NCBI GenBank assembly: GCA_903912525.1
Contig: CAIWHK010000033.1
Location: 1-49,933, forward strand
Reading direction: 5' to 3'
DNA: 49,933 nt
DNA from: an uncultured bacterium
Lineage (GTDB): Bacteria > Krumholzibacteriota > Krumholzibacteriia > LZORAL124-64-63
Shown one piece after another: positions 1-8,074 of the stretch. Every line of letters begins with the position of its first letter. The first letter of the stretch is position 1. The translations under genes and the position numbers were made by a program. Below the pieces are notes generated by a model. That model was not told the DNA's origin. It saw only the letters and a list, made by a program, of their open reading frames with translations, and did no database searches.

Positions 1-45
1 CCCTTCGGGCTGCGGATTGCGCGGGATCCTTCTGTGTGTGACCGC
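1..45 (+). repeat. Truncated copy of the conserved-core hairpin repeat
   Basis: The window opens inside the core CCCTTCGGGCTGCGGAT followed by T and GCGC, which also forms the centre of the hairpins at 565-650 and 793-878. Only the right arm (GCGCGGGATCC... onward) is visible, so pairing with a left arm cannot be tested. The orientation is plus. Confidence 0.6.
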
Positions 46-169
46 TGACACGTCGCGGGCGTGCGGCGCCTGTTCCTTCGTGATGTTCGCCTTCTCGATG
101 GGCGTCGCGGACTTGCCCACGGCGCCAAAAATGGGTGACGGCGCACGAGGGGGAAGGTAGGATAGGGGC

Positions 170-565
170 ATGGGGGACGCAGATAAACTCAGTTACCTGG
201 ACAACGTGCCGGCGCGGCGGAAGAAACTGCCGCGACGGCGACTGTTGTTCGTGGCGCTGGCGGTCGTGGTGGCCGTGGTGCCTGGCGTGCTGCTGACGCG
301 CGGCCGCGGGGCGCCCAAGGGCTCGCCCGAGGCGCTCGGGTTGTGCCTGGAGGTCAAGGCCGAGAACGCCGCGCGCGACAAGGACGGCGCCCCCCTGGCA
401 AGGGTCCTGGTGGCCACCCCCGATAGTACCGACGTCGAGATTCTGTTGCCGCCCCCGGTGCCCAGGACGGGCGACTTCATCCCGTTGCTGGCTGAGCGGC
501 ACCGCAAAGGCCCGGCCGACTACCGGCTCGATGCTGCCAGGTGGAAGGCGTCAGGGCCGCTGTAG
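170..565 (+). CDS. Small single-pass membrane protein, unknown function
   Basis: A 131-residue protein. About 24 N-terminal residues are rich in Arg/Lys (RRKKLPRRR), followed by one hydrophobic segment at about 25-43 (LLFVALAVVVAVVPGVLL) and a soluble, presumably periplasmic tail. This is a positive-inside, N-in single-pass layout. A purine-rich stretch (GGGGGAAGGTAGGATAGGGG) precedes the ATG. No family is recognised. The stop codon TAG ends exactly where the perfect hairpin at 565-650 begins, so the hairpin would lie in the 3' end of this mRNA. The frame is open and shows the usual GC-rich third-position bias, but no homology is known to me, so the call rests on start context, membrane topology and codon use. 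Confidence 0.6.
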   Translation: MGDADKLSYLDNVPARRKKLPRRRLLFVALAVVVAVVPGVLLTRGRGAPKGSPEALGLCLEVKAENAARDKDGAPLARVLVATPDSTDVEILLPPPVPRTGDFIPLLAERHRKGPADYRLDAARWKASGPL

Positions 566-650
566 GGATGATGTGCATGTGTGCCTCTGGGCGCAGTCCT
601 CGCCCTTCGGGCTGCGGATAGCGCCCAGAGGCACACATGCACATCATCCC
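565..650 (+). repeat. Perfect 30-bp-arm hairpin with conserved 26-nt core (copy B)
   Basis: Left arm 565-594 and right arm 621-650 are exact reverse complements over 30 nt. The 26-nt loop (595-620) contains CGCCCTTCGGGCTGCGGAT and a small inner hairpin GCCC-TTC-GGGC. Both arms end in GCGC next to the core. The arms are unrelated to those of copy C although the cores match at 24 of 26 positions. There is no T-tract after the stem, so it is not a classic intrinsic terminator. It directly abuts the stop codon of the preceding plus-strand gene. Confidence 0.85.
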
Positions 651-792
651 TGCACCGGTGACGCCGCCCGCCCGGCGCCGTCGACCCGGAGCGCCCTCGC
701 GGACGCTCGGCAAGCGGAGCGCCGGTGCCGGACACGCACTAGAGGCCGCCGGTGCGCGCGCCCTGCCCCAAGAAGCACGGCACCGCTGGTGC

Positions 793-878
793 GGCGACAC
801 CCACACATGAATAATCCCGCGCAATCCGCAGCCCGAAGGGCGAGGACCGCGCGGGATTTTTCATGTGTGGGTGTCGCC
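793..878 (-). repeat. Conserved-core hairpin, opposite orientation (copy C)
   Basis: Arms 793-822 and 849-878 pair over 30 nt with one mismatch. The loop 823-848 is the reverse complement of the copy B core with two differences. Read on the minus strand, the core runs in the same direction as the peroxiredoxin gene that ends at 893, 14 nt away. There is no T-tract. The segment 651-792 between the two hairpins holds no convincing gene. Confidence 0.85.
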
Positions 879-892
879 ACCCAGAGTGAAGA

Positions 893-1510
893 CTAGGCGT
901 GCTTCTTGAGGTAGGAAGCCACACCCTCGGCCGAAGGCTTCATGGCCTCGTCGCCCTTCTTCCAGTTCGCCGGGCAGACCTCGCCGTTCTCCTCGAGGTG
1001 CTGCAGCGCGTCGACCAGGCGCAGCATCTCGTCGATGTTGCGGCCCAGACCCAGGTTGTTGACCGTGCTGTGCTGCACGATGCCGGCCTTGTCGATCAGG
1101 AAGGTGCCGCGCAGCGCCATGCCGCCCTCGAGCAGCAGGCCGTAGTCCTGGCTGATGACCTTCTGGAAGTCCGCGACCAGCGGGTACTGCACGTTGCCGA
1201 TGCCGCCGTTCTCGGGCTTGGTGTTCTTCCAGGCCAGGTGGCTGAAATGGCTGTCGGTGCTGACGCCGATGACTTCGCAGTTCCGCTTCTTGAACTCGCC
1301 GAGGGCCTTGTCGAAGGCGATGATCTCGGACGGGCAGACGAACGTGAAGTCCAGCGGGTAGAAGAACATGACCACGTACTTGCCGCGGTAGTCGGACAGC
1401 TGGAAGTCCTTCTTGAAGGTGTTGTCCGGCATCACGGCCGTGGCGGTGAAGTCCGGGGCCTCCGCTGAAACCAGCGGCACGGGCACGAAGTCGAAGTCCA
1501 TGTCATCCAT
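893..1510 (-). CDS. Typical 2-Cys peroxiredoxin (AhpC/TSA family)
   Basis: A 205-residue thiol peroxidase that reduces H2O2 and organic peroxides in the cytoplasm. The peroxidatic Cys59 lies in the motif DFTFVCP and the resolving Cys179 in GEVCPANW, so both catalytic cysteines of a typical 2-Cys enzyme are present. Length and C-terminal tail fit the AhpC/Prx1 class. The ATG at 1510 was chosen because AAAGGAG lies just upstream and the family N-terminus begins there; an upstream in-frame extension has no homology. The gene lies 95 nt downstream of a PerR-like repressor gene on the same strand, which suggests peroxide-responsive expression. No AhpF-type reductase is nearby, so the electron donor is presumably a thioredoxin. 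Confidence 0.95.
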   Translation of the reverse strand: MDDMDFDFVPVPLVSAEAPDFTATAVMPDNTFKKDFQLSDYRGKYVVMFFYPLDFTFVCPSEIIAFDKALGEFKKRNCEVIGVSTDSHFSHLAWKNTKPENGGIGNVQYPLVADFQKVISQDYGLLLEGGMALRGTFLIDKAGIVQHSTVNNLGLGRNIDEMLRLVDALQHLEENGEVCPANWKKGDEAMKPSAEGVASYLKKHA

Positions 1511-1605
1511 TGTTCCGTCTCCTTTGTCGACGCTTGCGTCTTCTCGCGGGTGATGGCGCCATCGGGCGCCTGGTGAACATCGATGGCCCCTGTCGGGGCG
1601 ATTTT

Positions 1606-2013
1606 TCAGTGGGCGCCCTGGCCATCGGCCGACCGGCACGAGGCGCAGGTGCCAACGTATTCAAGGCGGCGCTGCTCGACCACGAAGCCCGCAGGCAATC
1701 CGGGCGCGCCGGCCATTGCCAGCGCCGGGATGTCCGCCACGGCACCACAGCAACGGCAGCGGGCATGGTCGTGAGGGGCCGAGTTGCCGTCGTAGCGGGC
1801 TTCGGCGCCGGCGCCGATACCCATCAACCTGGCCACATGGCCGTTGGCCGCCAGCACGTCCAGGTTCCGGTAAACCGTGCCCAGGCTGAGCCGGGGCAGG
1901 CGCCTCCGCAGCCGCTCGTGGAGTTCCGCCGCCGTCGGATGGTCCTGTGCAGCCTGGAGTTCCGCAAGGATCTCCGCGCGCTGGGACGTCATGCGGCGTG
2001 GTGTCTCGGACAT
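1606..2013 (-). CDS. perR: Fur-family peroxide-stress repressor, PerR-like
   Basis: About 135 residues with an N-terminal winged helix (TSQRAEILAEL...HPTAAELHERL...LSLGTVYRNLDVL) and a C-terminal metal/dimer domain. Structural zinc ligands are visible as C-R-C-C and C-A-S-C pairs. The HDH pair and the Asp in CGAVAD sit where PerR has its regulatory-metal ligands; Fur proteins usually have Glu at that Asp position. This and the adjacent peroxiredoxin favour PerR over Fur or Zur. The ATG at 2013 has GGAGG 10 nt upstream; the longer reading lacks family similarity. It is probably autoregulated through the palindrome at 2098-2113 and cotranscribed with the downstream peroxiredoxin gene. Confidence 0.85.
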   Translation of the reverse strand: MSETPRRMTSQRAEILAELQAAQDHPTAAELHERLRRRLPRLSLGTVYRNLDVLAANGHVARLMGIGAGAEARYDGNSAPHDHARCRCCGAVADIPALAMAGAPGLPAGFVVEQRRLEYVGTCASCRSADGQGAH

Positions 2014-2094
2014 GGCGCAGGGGCCTCCGGGCGATTTGTCGGGGGCGGCGCCAGCCAGAACCATCGAAGCGCCGACCACCCGTGAGCTGGGCCC

Positions 2095-2123
2095 TATTTA
2101 ATAGGAATGATTACTGATGTCAA
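2095..2123 (-). promoter_or_regulatory. Promoter with putative PerR box
   Basis: On the minus strand, TTGACA (2118-2123) is followed after 17 nt by TAAATA (2095-2100). Between and overlapping them, 2099-2113 contains the inverted repeat TAAT-N7-ATTA, resembling the AT-rich PerR/Fur-box geometry. It drives the perR-peroxiredoxin pair. Confidence 0.5.
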
Positions 2124-2171
2124 GGATCATTGTTGGGCAGTGGGAAAGAAATGGGGAAGGGCGGGCTCGGA

Positions 2172-2205
2172 CAAAAAAAGAAGCCCCGGGCCGAAGCCCG
2201 GGGCT
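2172..2205 (-). terminator. Intrinsic terminator of the porin gene
   Basis: The 10-bp stem AGCCCCGGGC/GCCCGGGGCT (2182-2191 with 2196-2205) has a 4-nt loop. On the minus strand it is followed by a seven-T run (2173-2179), just downstream of the porin stop. Confidence 0.9.
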
Positions 2206-2236
2206 CTCTGCGCCGGCGAACCGGCGCTCAGTCAAC

Positions 2237-3364
2237 TTACCAGGTCACGACCGTACCGACACTGATGCCGGAAGGGTCCTGCCAGGTGTCGCCGTCCCAG
2301 GTGCCACCGACACTGTCGCCGAAGCCGCTCTGGCCGCCGCCAATGTCGAAGGAACTGTTGTCGCCGTCGCTCATCATGCTGAACTGGGCGTACGCCAGGA
2401 CATTCTGCGTGAACACGCGCTCGATGCCGAACGTCATCAGAGTCGACTTGGTGTCGCTCTCATCGATGTCGGTCGTCTCCGTGTCGTCCACAGCGTCCGT
2501 GTTCCAGTTGGCGATGGTCATCTGGCCCTTGAGGTTCCACTTGTCGTTCATCTTGAACGACGCGCCGACACCCATGACCGACGACTTCTCATCGACCCAG
2601 ATCACATCGTCTTCCGTGTTGTAGTCCCAGTCCTGCACGGTGTTCGTCTGGTACAGGGCGGCCACGTCGAACTGGCTGCCCATGTACTTGCCGACCAGGC
2701 GGAAGGACTTCGGGCCGTCACCGTAGGTGCCGCCCGGGGCCGGGCTGTTCCAGCCGGCCGAAGCGCCCTCGTAGGCGCCACCGATCATGAACTGCTCGGT
2801 CGCGTAGGCGGCCGAAGCGCTCATCGCGGTCATCTTCTCTTCGTCGCCCGGGTCGCCCTGGTCGAACTGGTACGCCGCGAACACATTGAAGCCGTCCCAG
2901 TCCGGGGAGACCCACGCGGCGATTTCGCCGAGGCGGTTGTCCCAGCCCATGGTCATCGCGCGGAAGTCACCCATCTGGTCGGGGAACATCTCGACCTTGC
3001 GGCCGAGGGCCTTGAACGGGGTGTCGTGACGGCCGACCATGAACTTACCGGCGGTCGCGTGCTTGAAGCCCACGAACGTGTTCCGGGTGCCGATCGTGCC
3101 ACCGTCGTAGTCGTCACTCATCATGTCCACGAACGACTCGAACTGCCAGAAGGCCGTCAGGTCGGTCGAGACATCGGCGGTGCCCTTGAAGCCGAAGCGC
3201 GAGGTGTTGCTGGTCAGGCCCAGCTGGCTGTCGTTGCCGTTGTTCAGCGAGTTGAGGGAGACGTGACCGACGCCGTAAAACGTCCAGTTCGCGTCACCGG
3301 CGTTAGCGGCACCGGCCATAAGCAGCGTCAGGGCCGACAGGGTAAGCAGCATCTTCTTGAACAA
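2237..3364 (-). CDS. Outer-membrane porin (beta-barrel)
   Basis: A 375-residue exported protein. The signal peptide (FKKMLLTLSALTLLMAGAANA) is followed by alternating amphipathic strands beginning DANWTFYGVGHVSLN, with a Gly/Asp/Asn-rich body and a terminal aromatic residue (VGTVVTW) as required for Bam insertion. Length and pattern fit 16-strand general porins, giving passive diffusion of small solutes. I prefer the TTG start at 3364: AAGGAGG lies 6 nt upstream and it supplies the FKK n-region; the ATG 12 nt further in would sit 18 nt from that site. An intrinsic terminator follows. The true substrate is not readable from sequence. Confidence 0.85.
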   Translation of the reverse strand: MFKKMLLTLSALTLLMAGAANAGDANWTFYGVGHVSLNSLNNGNDSQLGLTSNTSRFGFKGTADVSTDLTAFWQFESFVDMMSDDYDGGTIGTRNTFVGFKHATAGKFMVGRHDTPFKALGRKVEMFPDQMGDFRAMTMGWDNRLGEIAAWVSPDWDGFNVFAAYQFDQGDPGDEEKMTAMSASAAYATEQFMIGGAYEGASAGWNSPAPGGTYGDGPKSFRLVGKYMGSQFDVAALYQTNTVQDWDYNTEDDVIWVDEKSSVMGVGASFKMNDKWNLKGQMTIANWNTDAVDDTETTDIDESDTKSTLMTFGIERVFTQNVLAYAQFSMMSDGDNSSFDIGGGQSGFGDSVGGTWDGDTWQDPSGISVGTVVTW

Positions 3365-4206
3365 TTTGGACCTCCTTGATTCCACTGGGGTTCTTCCGGG
3401 CAGCGAGGCCCCGGAACATCGACCAACCCCCAACGAGCCGGGGACTGTCGAAAATCAACCTGGTCGACCCCAATGCCGACCCGGCGATGTTCTGGCCACC
3501 CCGTGGTGGCAACTCTCCGTGATTCCAGCCGTGCGGTGCTGTCCTCGGTGCGAATCCCGGCTCGATCACGCAGAATGATCCTTCAGCACAGCGGTTTCCC
3601 GCCGGGCTCAGGGATCGCTTCCGATACGAGCTTTCGTTTGCATCAGCCTCGCGCCGGTCGCGTCGCTTCCCCGCGAGGGTCAGCCGAGCACCGGATCGCT
3701 CGAGTCCAGGCACTGGGCACGACCTGTGCCCGGGCGCATTCTTGGCGATTCCCCGAAACCCTGTCAACAGGTTATTTGACAGAGCGCTCCCGGGCCATCA
3801 CCGCGTCGGGCGATACACGCGGGGTAAGATGAAGGGGTCGGGGAGGGGGATCAACATTTTTTTTCGGTACGGACGGTGACCCGGTTGGGGCGACGGCCGC
3901 ATCGCGGAGGTTGGATCCGCGCCCGAGGCACTCGTCGCCATGCGGGCGAAGCCCATAACGCACATGATGCACGGATATCCACATTTTGAAGCGACCAGGA
4001 TGTCAAAAAATGTATCGCCGTATTGTAACATCATGCTCTACCGTCTGATTCATTGGGAATTGTGCTGAATCCGATTGAATCCAACTTTGAAAATATGATA
4101 CCGTCCTGCTCGGGATAGATCCGAGGCGGTTCATGCAACCTGGATTCGCCCTCCATGCCTCGGATGCTCTCGTCACAACACGTGCTCGCCAGTCGGAGGG
4201 ATGCTC
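3365..4206. other. Long intergenic region, no gene seen; possible porin promoter
   Basis: No open frame here has a credible start site or recognisable protein. On the minus strand a perfect TTGACA (3762-3767) with AAGAAT 18 nt on (3738-3743) could be the porin promoter, which would give a leader of about 370 nt. The segment from about 3990 to 4110 is clearly richer in A+T than its surroundings and may hold the promoter of the downstream PPC-domain gene (TATGAT near 4095). Confidence 0.4.
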
Positions 4207-5136
4207 ATGAAGAAGTTCGCTATCGCCATGTTGGTCGTCGCGGCGTTTGCCGTCGCGGCCCACGCCGAATCCAAGCCCGCGCCCGAGAAGATCGAGAATG
4301 ATATCGTTCTGATGGCCAGCCTCACCGAGGTCGAGCCGAACAATACCGCCGCCACGGCCAATGCCATCGCCGGCGGCGACATCTATGCCGCGGCGCTCAG
4401 CCCGGCCGCCGACCAGGACTGGTTCGTGTTCACCACGGCGGGTGGCGCCGCCACGTTCGAGACCGGCGCCGGCCCGGCCACCGCGGCGGGCGACACGAAG
4501 GTCTACGTGTACTCGTCCAACGGCACGACGCAGGTCGCCTATGATGACGACGGCGGCGCCGGCCTCTATTCGCTGGTGAACTACAACTTCGCGGCCGGCA
4601 CGTTCTATGTGAAGGTCATCCACTACAGCGCGACCGGCACCGGCAACTACACGCTGACCTGCGCCGCCGCGGCGCCGCCGGCCGGCAACGACGTGTGCGC
4701 GGGCGCCATCGACATCCAGGACCAGAGCCTGTCGTCGTGGGTCGTCAACCTGAACGCGGCCGGCGGCTACAGCAACAACTACAGCCTGCCGACCACCGGC
4801 AGCTGCACCGGCTACTCGACCCCCGGCCCGGACGCGATCTACAAGATCAACCTGGCCGCCGGCGAAGCCATCATGATCAGCGAAGCCGGCGCCTGCGACA
4901 TGGTCCTGTGGCTGGCCACCGACTGCGCCAACCTGCTGACGACCTGCGTGGCGGGCGCCGACGCCGGCTTGACCGGCGGCACCGAGTCGATCAGCTACAC
5001 GGCCGCCAATGCGGGCACGTACTACCTCGTGGTCGATGCCTACTCCGCCGCCGGCTGCCCGGTGACGGTGACCGTCAACGCCCCGGTCCCGCAGGAAGAC
5101 GCTTCCTTCGGTTCGATCAAGGCGATGTTCCGCTAG
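4207..5136 (+). CDS. Secreted protein with two PPC-type beta-sandwich domains
   Basis: A 309-residue protein with a Sec signal peptide (MKKFAIAMLVVAAFAVAAHA). Residues about 35-155 carry the PPC signature: EVEPNNTAATANAI, DQDWFVFT, VYVYSSNG and GTFYVKV...GNYTLT. A second, Cys-containing domain of the same general type follows (about 160-295) with GPDAIYKINLAAGE and AGTYYLVVDAYS. PPC domains usually sit at the C-terminus of secreted peptidases, but no protease domain is present, so this is a stand-alone exported binding/structural protein. The second of two close ATGs is chosen because GGAGG is 7 nt away; the first abuts it. A strong hairpin follows the stop. Confidence 0.8.
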   Translation: MKKFAIAMLVVAAFAVAAHAESKPAPEKIENDIVLMASLTEVEPNNTAATANAIAGGDIYAAALSPAADQDWFVFTTAGGAATFETGAGPATAAGDTKVYVYSSNGTTQVAYDDDGGAGLYSLVNYNFAAGTFYVKVIHYSATGTGNYTLTCAAAAPPAGNDVCAGAIDIQDQSLSSWVVNLNAAGGYSNNYSLPTTGSCTGYSTPGPDAIYKINLAAGEAIMISEAGACDMVLWLATDCANLLTTCVAGADAGLTGGTESISYTAANAGTYYLVVDAYSAAGCPVTVTVNAPVPQEDASFGSIKAMFR

Positions 5137-5167
5137 AGCGAACCCGCCTCGCGGTTTCGTGAAGAAA

Positions 5168-5202
5168 AGGGCCCGGGGTTCGCCCCGGGCCCTCTTTCCT
5201 GC
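5168..5202 (+). terminator. Bidirectional intrinsic terminator
   Basis: The 11-bp stem AGGGCCCGGGG (5168-5178) pairs with 5183-5193 across a TTCG loop. A CTCTTTCC tail lies on the plus side and TTTTCTTC on the minus side, so it can serve both the PPC-domain gene and the convergent ettA. Confidence 0.8.
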
Positions 5203-5234
5203 CATGTCGCTGAAGGCGTTACGCCTCGTGACGC

Positions 5235-6914
5235 CTAGTCGTGCGTCAACCGACGGTACTTGATCCGGTGCGGCTGGTCCGCGTCCACGCCCAGGCGCTT
5301 GCGGCGATCCTCCTCGTACTCGGAATAGCTGCCCTCGTACCAGACCACGTTGCTGTCGCCCTCGAAGGCCAGGGTGTGCGTGCAGATGCGGTCCAGGAAC
5401 CAGCGGTCATGGCTGACCACGACCAGGCAGCCGCCGAACTCGGTCAGGGCGTCTTCCAGCGCGCGCAGCGTGTCGACGTCCAGGTCGTTCGTGGGCTCGT
5501 CCAGCAGGATCAGGTTGGCGCCGCTCTTGAGCAGCCGCGCCAGGTGCACGCGGTTGCGCTCGCCGCCGCTGAGCGTGCCGACCTTCCGCTGCTGGTCCGA
5601 CCCCTTGAAGTTGAACCCGGAGCAGTAGGCGCGGCTGTTGACCTTCACGCCGCCCAGGTCCAGCTCTTCGGCGCCGTCGGTGATGTTCTCCCAGACCGAC
5701 TTCTCGGCGTCCAGGTCGTCGCGGGCCTGGTCCACGTAGGACAGGCGCACGGTCTCGCCGACCACCATCGAGCCGCTGTCCGGCTTTTCCTCGCCGGTGA
5801 TCAGCCGCATCAGCGTCGTCTTGCCGGCGCCGTTGGGGCCCACCACGCCGACGATGCCGCCGCGCGGCAGGTGGAACGTCAGGTCGTCGAACAGGACCGT
5901 GTCGCCGTAGCCCTTGCACAGGTGCTCGGCGGACACGACGACGGTGCCCAGCCGCTCGCCCGCGGGGATGCGGATCTGCGCCGCGCTCTGGCTCATCTGC
6001 CGTTCCTGGCTGACCAGCTGCTCGTAGTTGGACACGCGCGCCTTGTTCTTCTTCTGGCGGGCCTTGGGCGAGGCCGTGACCCACTCCAATTCATGCTCGA
6101 TGGTCTTGAGGCGCTTACTGTCGGCCTTCTCCTCGTCGATGAGCTTCTTCTTCTTCTGGTCCAGCCACGAGGAGTAGTTGCCTTCCCAGGGGATGCCGTA
6201 GCCGTTGTCCAGCTCCAGGATCCAGCCGGTGACGTTGTCCAGGAAGTAGCGGTCGTGCGTGACGATCACGACGGTGCCGGCGTACTCGCGCAGGTGGCGC
6301 TCCAGCCACGACACCGACTCGGCGTCCAGGTGGTTGGTGGGCTCGTCCAGCAGCAGCAGGTCGGGCTTATCCAGCAGCAGGCGGCACAGCGCCACGCGGC
6401 GGATCTCACCGCCGGACAGCTTCGAGACGTCGGCGTCGCCGGGCGGGCAGCGCAGCGCATCCATGGCGATCTCGAGCTGACGGTCGAGTTCCCAGCCGTT
6501 GGCGTGGTCGATCTCGTCCTGCAGGCGGCCCATCTCCTCCATCAGCTTGGTCATCTTGTCGTCGTCCATCGGCTCGCACATCGCCATGCTGATCTCGTTG
6601 AAGCGGTCGAGCTTGCCCTTCATGTCCGCGACGGCCTCTTCGACGTTGCCGCGGACGTCCTTGGACTTGTCCAGTTGCGGTTCCTGGGGCAGGTAGCCCA
6701 CCTTGATGGAGGGGTCGGGGAATGCCTCGCCGATGAAGTCCTGGTCCACGCCGGCCATGATCTTCAGCAGCGAGCTCTTGCCCGAGCCGTTCAGGCCGAT
6801 GACGCCGATCTTGGCGCCGGGGTAGAAGGACAGCCAGATACCCTTGAGGATCTCGCGGTTGGGCGGGACGACCTTCTTGAGGTTCTTCATCGTGAAAATG
6901 TACTGCTGCGCCAT
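5235..6914 (-). CDS. ettA: Energy-dependent translational throttle protein EttA (ABC-F)
   Basis: A 559-residue soluble ABC-F ATPase with two nucleotide-binding domains and no membrane segments. It binds the ribosomal E site and gates translation elongation according to ATP/ADP. Visible are Walker [10 protein letters not shown] and signature LSGGE in the first domain, and [24 protein letters not shown] and Walker [11 protein letters not shown] in the second. The Lys/Arg-rich linker ([19 protein letters not shown]) is typical of EttA. The opening [15 protein letters not shown] and the length match the family closely (E. coli protein about 555 residues). The ATG at 6914 has AAAGGA just upstream. 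It stands alone and converges on the PPC-domain gene. Confidence 0.97.
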   Translation of the reverse strand: MAQQYIFTMKNLKKVVPPNREILKGIWLSFYPGAKIGVIGLNGSGKSSLLKIMAGVDQDFIGEAFPDPSIKVGYLPQEPQLDKSKDVRGNVEEAVADMKGKLDRFNEISMAMCEPMDDDKMTKLMEEMGRLQDEIDHANGWELDRQLEIAMDALRCPPGDADVSKLSGGEIRRVALCRLLLDKPDLLLLDEPTNHLDAESVSWLERHLREYAGTVVIVTHDRYFLDNVTGWILELDNGYGIPWEGNYSSWLDQKKKKLIDEEKADSKRLKTIEHELEWVTASPKARQKKNKARVSNYEQLVSQERQMSQSAAQIRIPAGERLGTVVVSAEHLCKGYGDTVLFDDLTFHLPRGGIVGVVGPNGAGKTTLMRLITGEEKPDSGSMVVGETVRLSYVDQARDDLDAEKSVWENITDGAEELDLGGVKVNSRAYCSGFNFKGSDQQRKVGTLSGGERNRVHLARLLKSGANLILLDEPTNDLDVDTLRALEDALTEFGGCLVVVSHDRWFLDRICTHTLAFEGDSNVVWYEGSYSEYEEDRRKRLGVDADQPHRIKYRRLTHD

Positions 6915-7111
6915 GTTTTCCTTTCACGGGCGGGACCGCGCGGCGCGCGGTAAACGGAGTTTCCCGGCAATTCCAGCCGGGATATAGTCGGTTCCGCCGC
7001 GGGGATCGGCAACCCCAATCGCTGGGGGACGTACGACCACGGGCGGGGCGGTTCCGGGCGGGACCGCGGCGGCCGATGACGCAAGGCGAACGCGACCGGA
7101 GGGATGAGAGC

Positions 7112-8074
7112 ATGTCAGGCTCGGCAAAGAACTGGCTGATCGGCTGCGGCGTCGGTTGCGGCTTCCTGATCGTCCTGGGCCTGGGGCTGGGCGCGGCAGG
7201 GTTCTACGGGGTGCGGCACGTGGCGAAACGCGCCGACCGCATCGAGGCCGCGGGGGCCGCCCTGGCCGAGCGCTTCGGGCCGCCGGAGTCGTACGTGCCC
7301 CCGGTCGACGGCAGCCTGGATCCCGCCCGGGTCGAGGCGTTCCTGGACGCGCGGCGCCGGATGGCGTCGGCGCGCGAGCGCACCGGGAAGAGCCTGGCCG
7401 TCCTGGACGGGTCCGGCGGCGGCGGCGTGGCGGCGAAGATCGTGGCCGGCGCCAACTTCGTGCCGACGTTGATGTCGTTCATGGAAGAGCGCGACAAGGC
7501 CCTGCTGGACGCCGGCATCGGCAACGGCGAATACCGCTATATCTACACCCTGGCCTACTTCAATCTGCTGGGAAAGGATCCCGGCGACGGGCCGGGGTTC
7601 CAGATGAACAGCAACGGCGACGAGGACGGGGCCGGCTGGTCGGCCAGCACCCGCCACGAGACCGGCGGCGACAACGATCGCCGCCGCGACGAAGCGCGGC
7701 GCGAGCGCGCGCAGGGCTTGCGGCGCGCCCTGAACGGCACGCAGCGGGAGAACCTGCGCCTGCAGCTCGAGGCGCTGAAGGTGGCGGGCGCCGGCAGCGG
7801 CGCGAACGCGGCCTGGCGCGCGCAGCTGGCCGCCGAGGTCGAGGCGATGGATAACGAGCGCGGCCGCCTCGCCTGGGAGCAGGGACTGCCTGAGCGGATG
7901 CGCCAGGCGCTCGATCCCTTCCGGCAGCAGCTGGATGAGCTCTACGACCCGATGACCGGCGCGCTGGAACTGGGCATGAACGACGGGGAGTCGGGTGACC
8001 GGGTGCGCATCAGGTTCGGCGACGGAGACAGTGGCGGGGACGGCGGCGGCGAGAAGCAGGACAAGGGCATCTAG
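7112..8074 (+). CDS. Membrane-anchored protein, unknown function
   Basis: A 320-residue protein with one N-terminal transmembrane helix at about 10-33 (CGVGCGFLIVLGLGLGAAGFYGV) and a large soluble domain. The soluble part is highly charged with predicted helical stretches and a Gly/Asp-rich C-terminus ending in GGDGGGEKQDKG. No enzyme motif is visible. The ATG at 7112 is preferred (GGAGG 9 nt upstream) over one 36 nt earlier without a good site. The 3' end overlaps the convergent methyltransferase-fusion gene by 4 nt. The family is unknown to me. Confidence 0.7.
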   Translation: MSGSAKNWLIGCGVGCGFLIVLGLGLGAAGFYGVRHVAKRADRIEAAGAALAERFGPPESYVPPVDGSLDPARVEAFLDARRRMASARERTGKSLAVLDGSGGGGVAAKIVAGANFVPTLMSFMEERDKALLDAGIGNGEYRYIYTLAYFNLLGKDPGDGPGFQMNSNGDEDGAGWSASTRHETGGDNDRRRDEARRERAQGLRRALNGTQRENLRLQLEALKVAGAGSGANAAWRAQLAAEVEAMDNERGRLAWEQGLPERMRQALDPFRQQLDELYDPMTGALELGMNDGESGDRVRIRFGDGDSGGDGGGEKQDKGI